Below are positions 63,701-64,000 of a DNA stretch of 64,000 nt, one piece after another. Under the pieces are notes generated by a model. It saw only the letters and a program-made list of their open reading frames with translations, ran no database searches and was not told the DNA's origin. The stretch is from Bombus terrestris (lineage: Eukaryota; Arthropoda; Insecta; Hymenoptera; Apidae), in the NCBI RefSeq assembly GCF_910591885.1, contig NC_063276.1, positions 5,952,001 to 6,016,000 of the forward strand. The letters run 5' to 3'. The position numbers and the translations under genes were made by a program. Position 1 is the first letter of the stretch. Every line of letters starts with the position of its first letter.

Positions 63701-64000
63701 TCCTTATCACACAATACTTGAAATCTTATCAGTTGGGAAAAGTAAACAGATGTCAAACTGAGAACATAATTCAAACTACAATATATCAAGTAGTATTTTC
63801 TCTTTTCAACTTTACAATACAAGTGTTTAAAAAAGTAATAATACAATTTCATACATAGTTCTGTATTGCTAGGCTTAAATAAGAAGGGGAGTGTGGGAAT
63901 CTTTGGAGTCCTATATTATATTAGAAGTACAATTTTAACCTGACTATAAGGTTGTGTTGGAGGTACTGAATTATAAGAATACAACGATGGTGTTGCTGGT
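59991..64000 (-). CDS. PNISR: PNISR-like arginine/serine-rich nuclear speckle protein, 3' nine exons; 5' end outside window
   Basis: Coding exons on the - strand: >64000-63940, 63614-63443, 63190-63009, 62901-62671, 62596-62494, 61515-61453, 61182-61088, 61003-60847 and 60772-59991. All phases agree and they give about 615 residues. Recognised: IDAAKRRQLPAWIREGLEKM followed by a charged coiled-coil, then SKSKF-DSDSE acidic sequence, SLTEILLEVTNEEI, and an RS-rich tail with dozens of SR/RS pairs. This order and these strings match PNISR (PNN-interacting SR protein, SFRS18). Known: that family sits in nuclear speckles, binds pinin and is linked to pre-mRNA processing. Human PNISR is about 800 residues, and the missing N-terminal Pro/Gln-rich part fits the truncation at the window edge. 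The gene converges on ss. One intron uses a GC donor. Confidence 0.93.
60847..61003 (-). CDS. PNISR: PNISR charged helical exon
   Basis: The acceptor is TTGTTCACAG and the donor is GTATGT. The 157-nt exon encodes ETVKRRQQAFKKTEEEIEAR and further Glu/Lys/Gln-rich sequence, ending CKDS plus one base. It matches the family segment around RQKQEAFWRKEKE. Confidence 0.92.
61088..61182 (-). CDS. PNISR: PNISR acidic exon GLGIYGDSNSE
   Basis: The acceptor is TTTCGTATAG and the donor is GTAAGA. The 95-nt exon encodes LGIYGDSNSESEEEQNEHV and ends NDSDDELI, matching the GLGGYGSGDSEDE to TDDEEL segment of the vertebrate protein. Confidence 0.92.
61453..61515 (-). CDS. PNISR: PNISR 63-nt microexon-like exon
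   Basis: The acceptor is CCCTGCAG and the donor is GTAAGT. It encodes ETPVASLNNMAPLAQITRKL and is phase 1 in and 1 out, so it could be skipped without changing the frame. It sits between introns of 978 and 270 nt. Confidence 0.88.
61516..62493 (-). other. PNISR: PNISR intron (978 nt)
   Basis: This is the largest intron of PNISR seen here, with donor GTACCC and acceptor CTGCAG. It is AT-rich, and I see no further exon, RNA gene or repeat in it. Confidence 0.8.
62494..62596 (-). CDS. PNISR: PNISR exon with TEILLEVTNEEI motif
   Basis: The acceptor is CGGTATAG and the donor is GTACCC. The 103-nt exon (phase 0 in, 1 out) encodes MLKVRRSLTEILLEVTNEEI and ends RTRAKG. This matches the TEILLDVTDEEI helix of vertebrate PNISR. 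Confidence 0.92.
62671..62901 (-). CDS. PNISR: PNISR acidic/linker exon
   Basis: The acceptor is AAATATAG and the donor is GTGAAT. The 231-nt phase 0-0 exon starts DSDSEKETEQEDEG, the acidic stretch that follows SKF in the family. It passes through a Thr/Ser-rich linker and ends KRTREEILQDV. Confidence 0.9.
63009..63190 (-). CDS. PNISR: PNISR exon with PAWIREGLEKM motif and coiled-coil
   Basis: The acceptor is TTTACTATAG and the donor is GTACGT. The 182-nt exon (phase 1 in, 0 out) carries the best-conserved family motif, RRQLPAWIREGLEKMEKEK. A heptad-like Glu/Lys/Arg/Gln-rich helix follows, ending PSKSKF. Confidence 0.94.
63443..63614 (-). CDS. PNISR: PNISR exon before the PAWIRE exon; GC donor
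   Basis: The - strand acceptor is TATATTTAG and the exon is 172 nt. It encodes VNSYWSGEPPTTIPPQPPP, then a basic stretch, and ends TTTTI plus G. The join to the next exon needs the donor GCAAGT (63442 downwards), giving TTTTI-D-AAKRRQLPAWI as in the family. No suitable GT donor was found. Confidence 0.88.
63615..63939 (-). other. PNISR: PNISR intron (325 nt)
   Basis: This AT-rich intron has a weak donor (GTTAAA) and acceptor TATATTTAG. Nothing else was recognised in it. Confidence 0.7.
63940..64000 (-). CDS. PNISR: PNISR exon, partial at window edge
   Basis: The visible 61 nt encode Pro/Ser/Tyr-rich sequence (ATPSLYSYNSVPPTQPYSQ), in keeping with the low-complexity N-terminal part of the family. 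The exon ends at CAG before a donor read as GTTAAA, which is weaker than the other donors of this gene. The next exon continues in phase 0. The 5' limit is outside the window. Confidence 0.75.

Overview
This is a piece of an insect nuclear genome. It is moderately AT-rich, has very large introns, and has short 74-120 nt introns where exons cluster. The protein best recognised is the insect aryl hydrocarbon receptor homologue Spineless. The mariner-type end sequence at 10958-11180 and the general base composition make a hymenopteran (bee-like) source the best guess, but that is inference. Nothing bacterial, no operon, no CRISPR array and no intact viral or transposon gene was seen.

Layout. Positions 1-54453 (+ strand) are the central and 3' part of spineless (ss/AHR). 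Eight coding exons can be joined in phase: 20632-20750, 37115-37204, 49375-49584, 51152-51446, 51569-51710, 51785-52252, 52333-53325 and a last exon ending at 54453 (or 54430 in another frame). They encode the end of the linker after the bHLH, PAS-A, PAS-B and a long low-complexity C-terminal region rich in Gln, Ala and His. The bHLH exon(s), promoter and start codon were not found and should lie upstream. Positions 1-20631, 20751-37114 and 37205-49374 are therefore introns. They hold only transposon remnants, degenerate tandem repeats, probable regulatory islands and a cluster of three identical initiator tRNA-Met genes (-,+,-) at 48278-49157.

Positions 54454-59990 separate two convergent genes and must contain both 3' UTRs plus a TA-flanked inverted-repeat element. 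From 59991 to the right edge, the - strand carries the 3' nine coding exons of PNISR, an SR-related nuclear-speckle protein. Its N-terminal coding part runs off the window.

Functionally the two protein genes are unrelated neighbours. Spineless is a bHLH-PAS transcription factor that dimerises with Tango/ARNT and specifies antenna, distal leg and sensory identities. PNISR is a general RNA-processing factor. Main points for a second look: two GC-AG introns (one in each gene); two possible acceptors 14 nt apart at the last ss exon that give different C-termini; the palindromic tRNA trio; several small TA-flanked inverted-repeat elements; a probable solo LTR; and a family of degenerate ~15-nt tandem repeats in the second ss intron.
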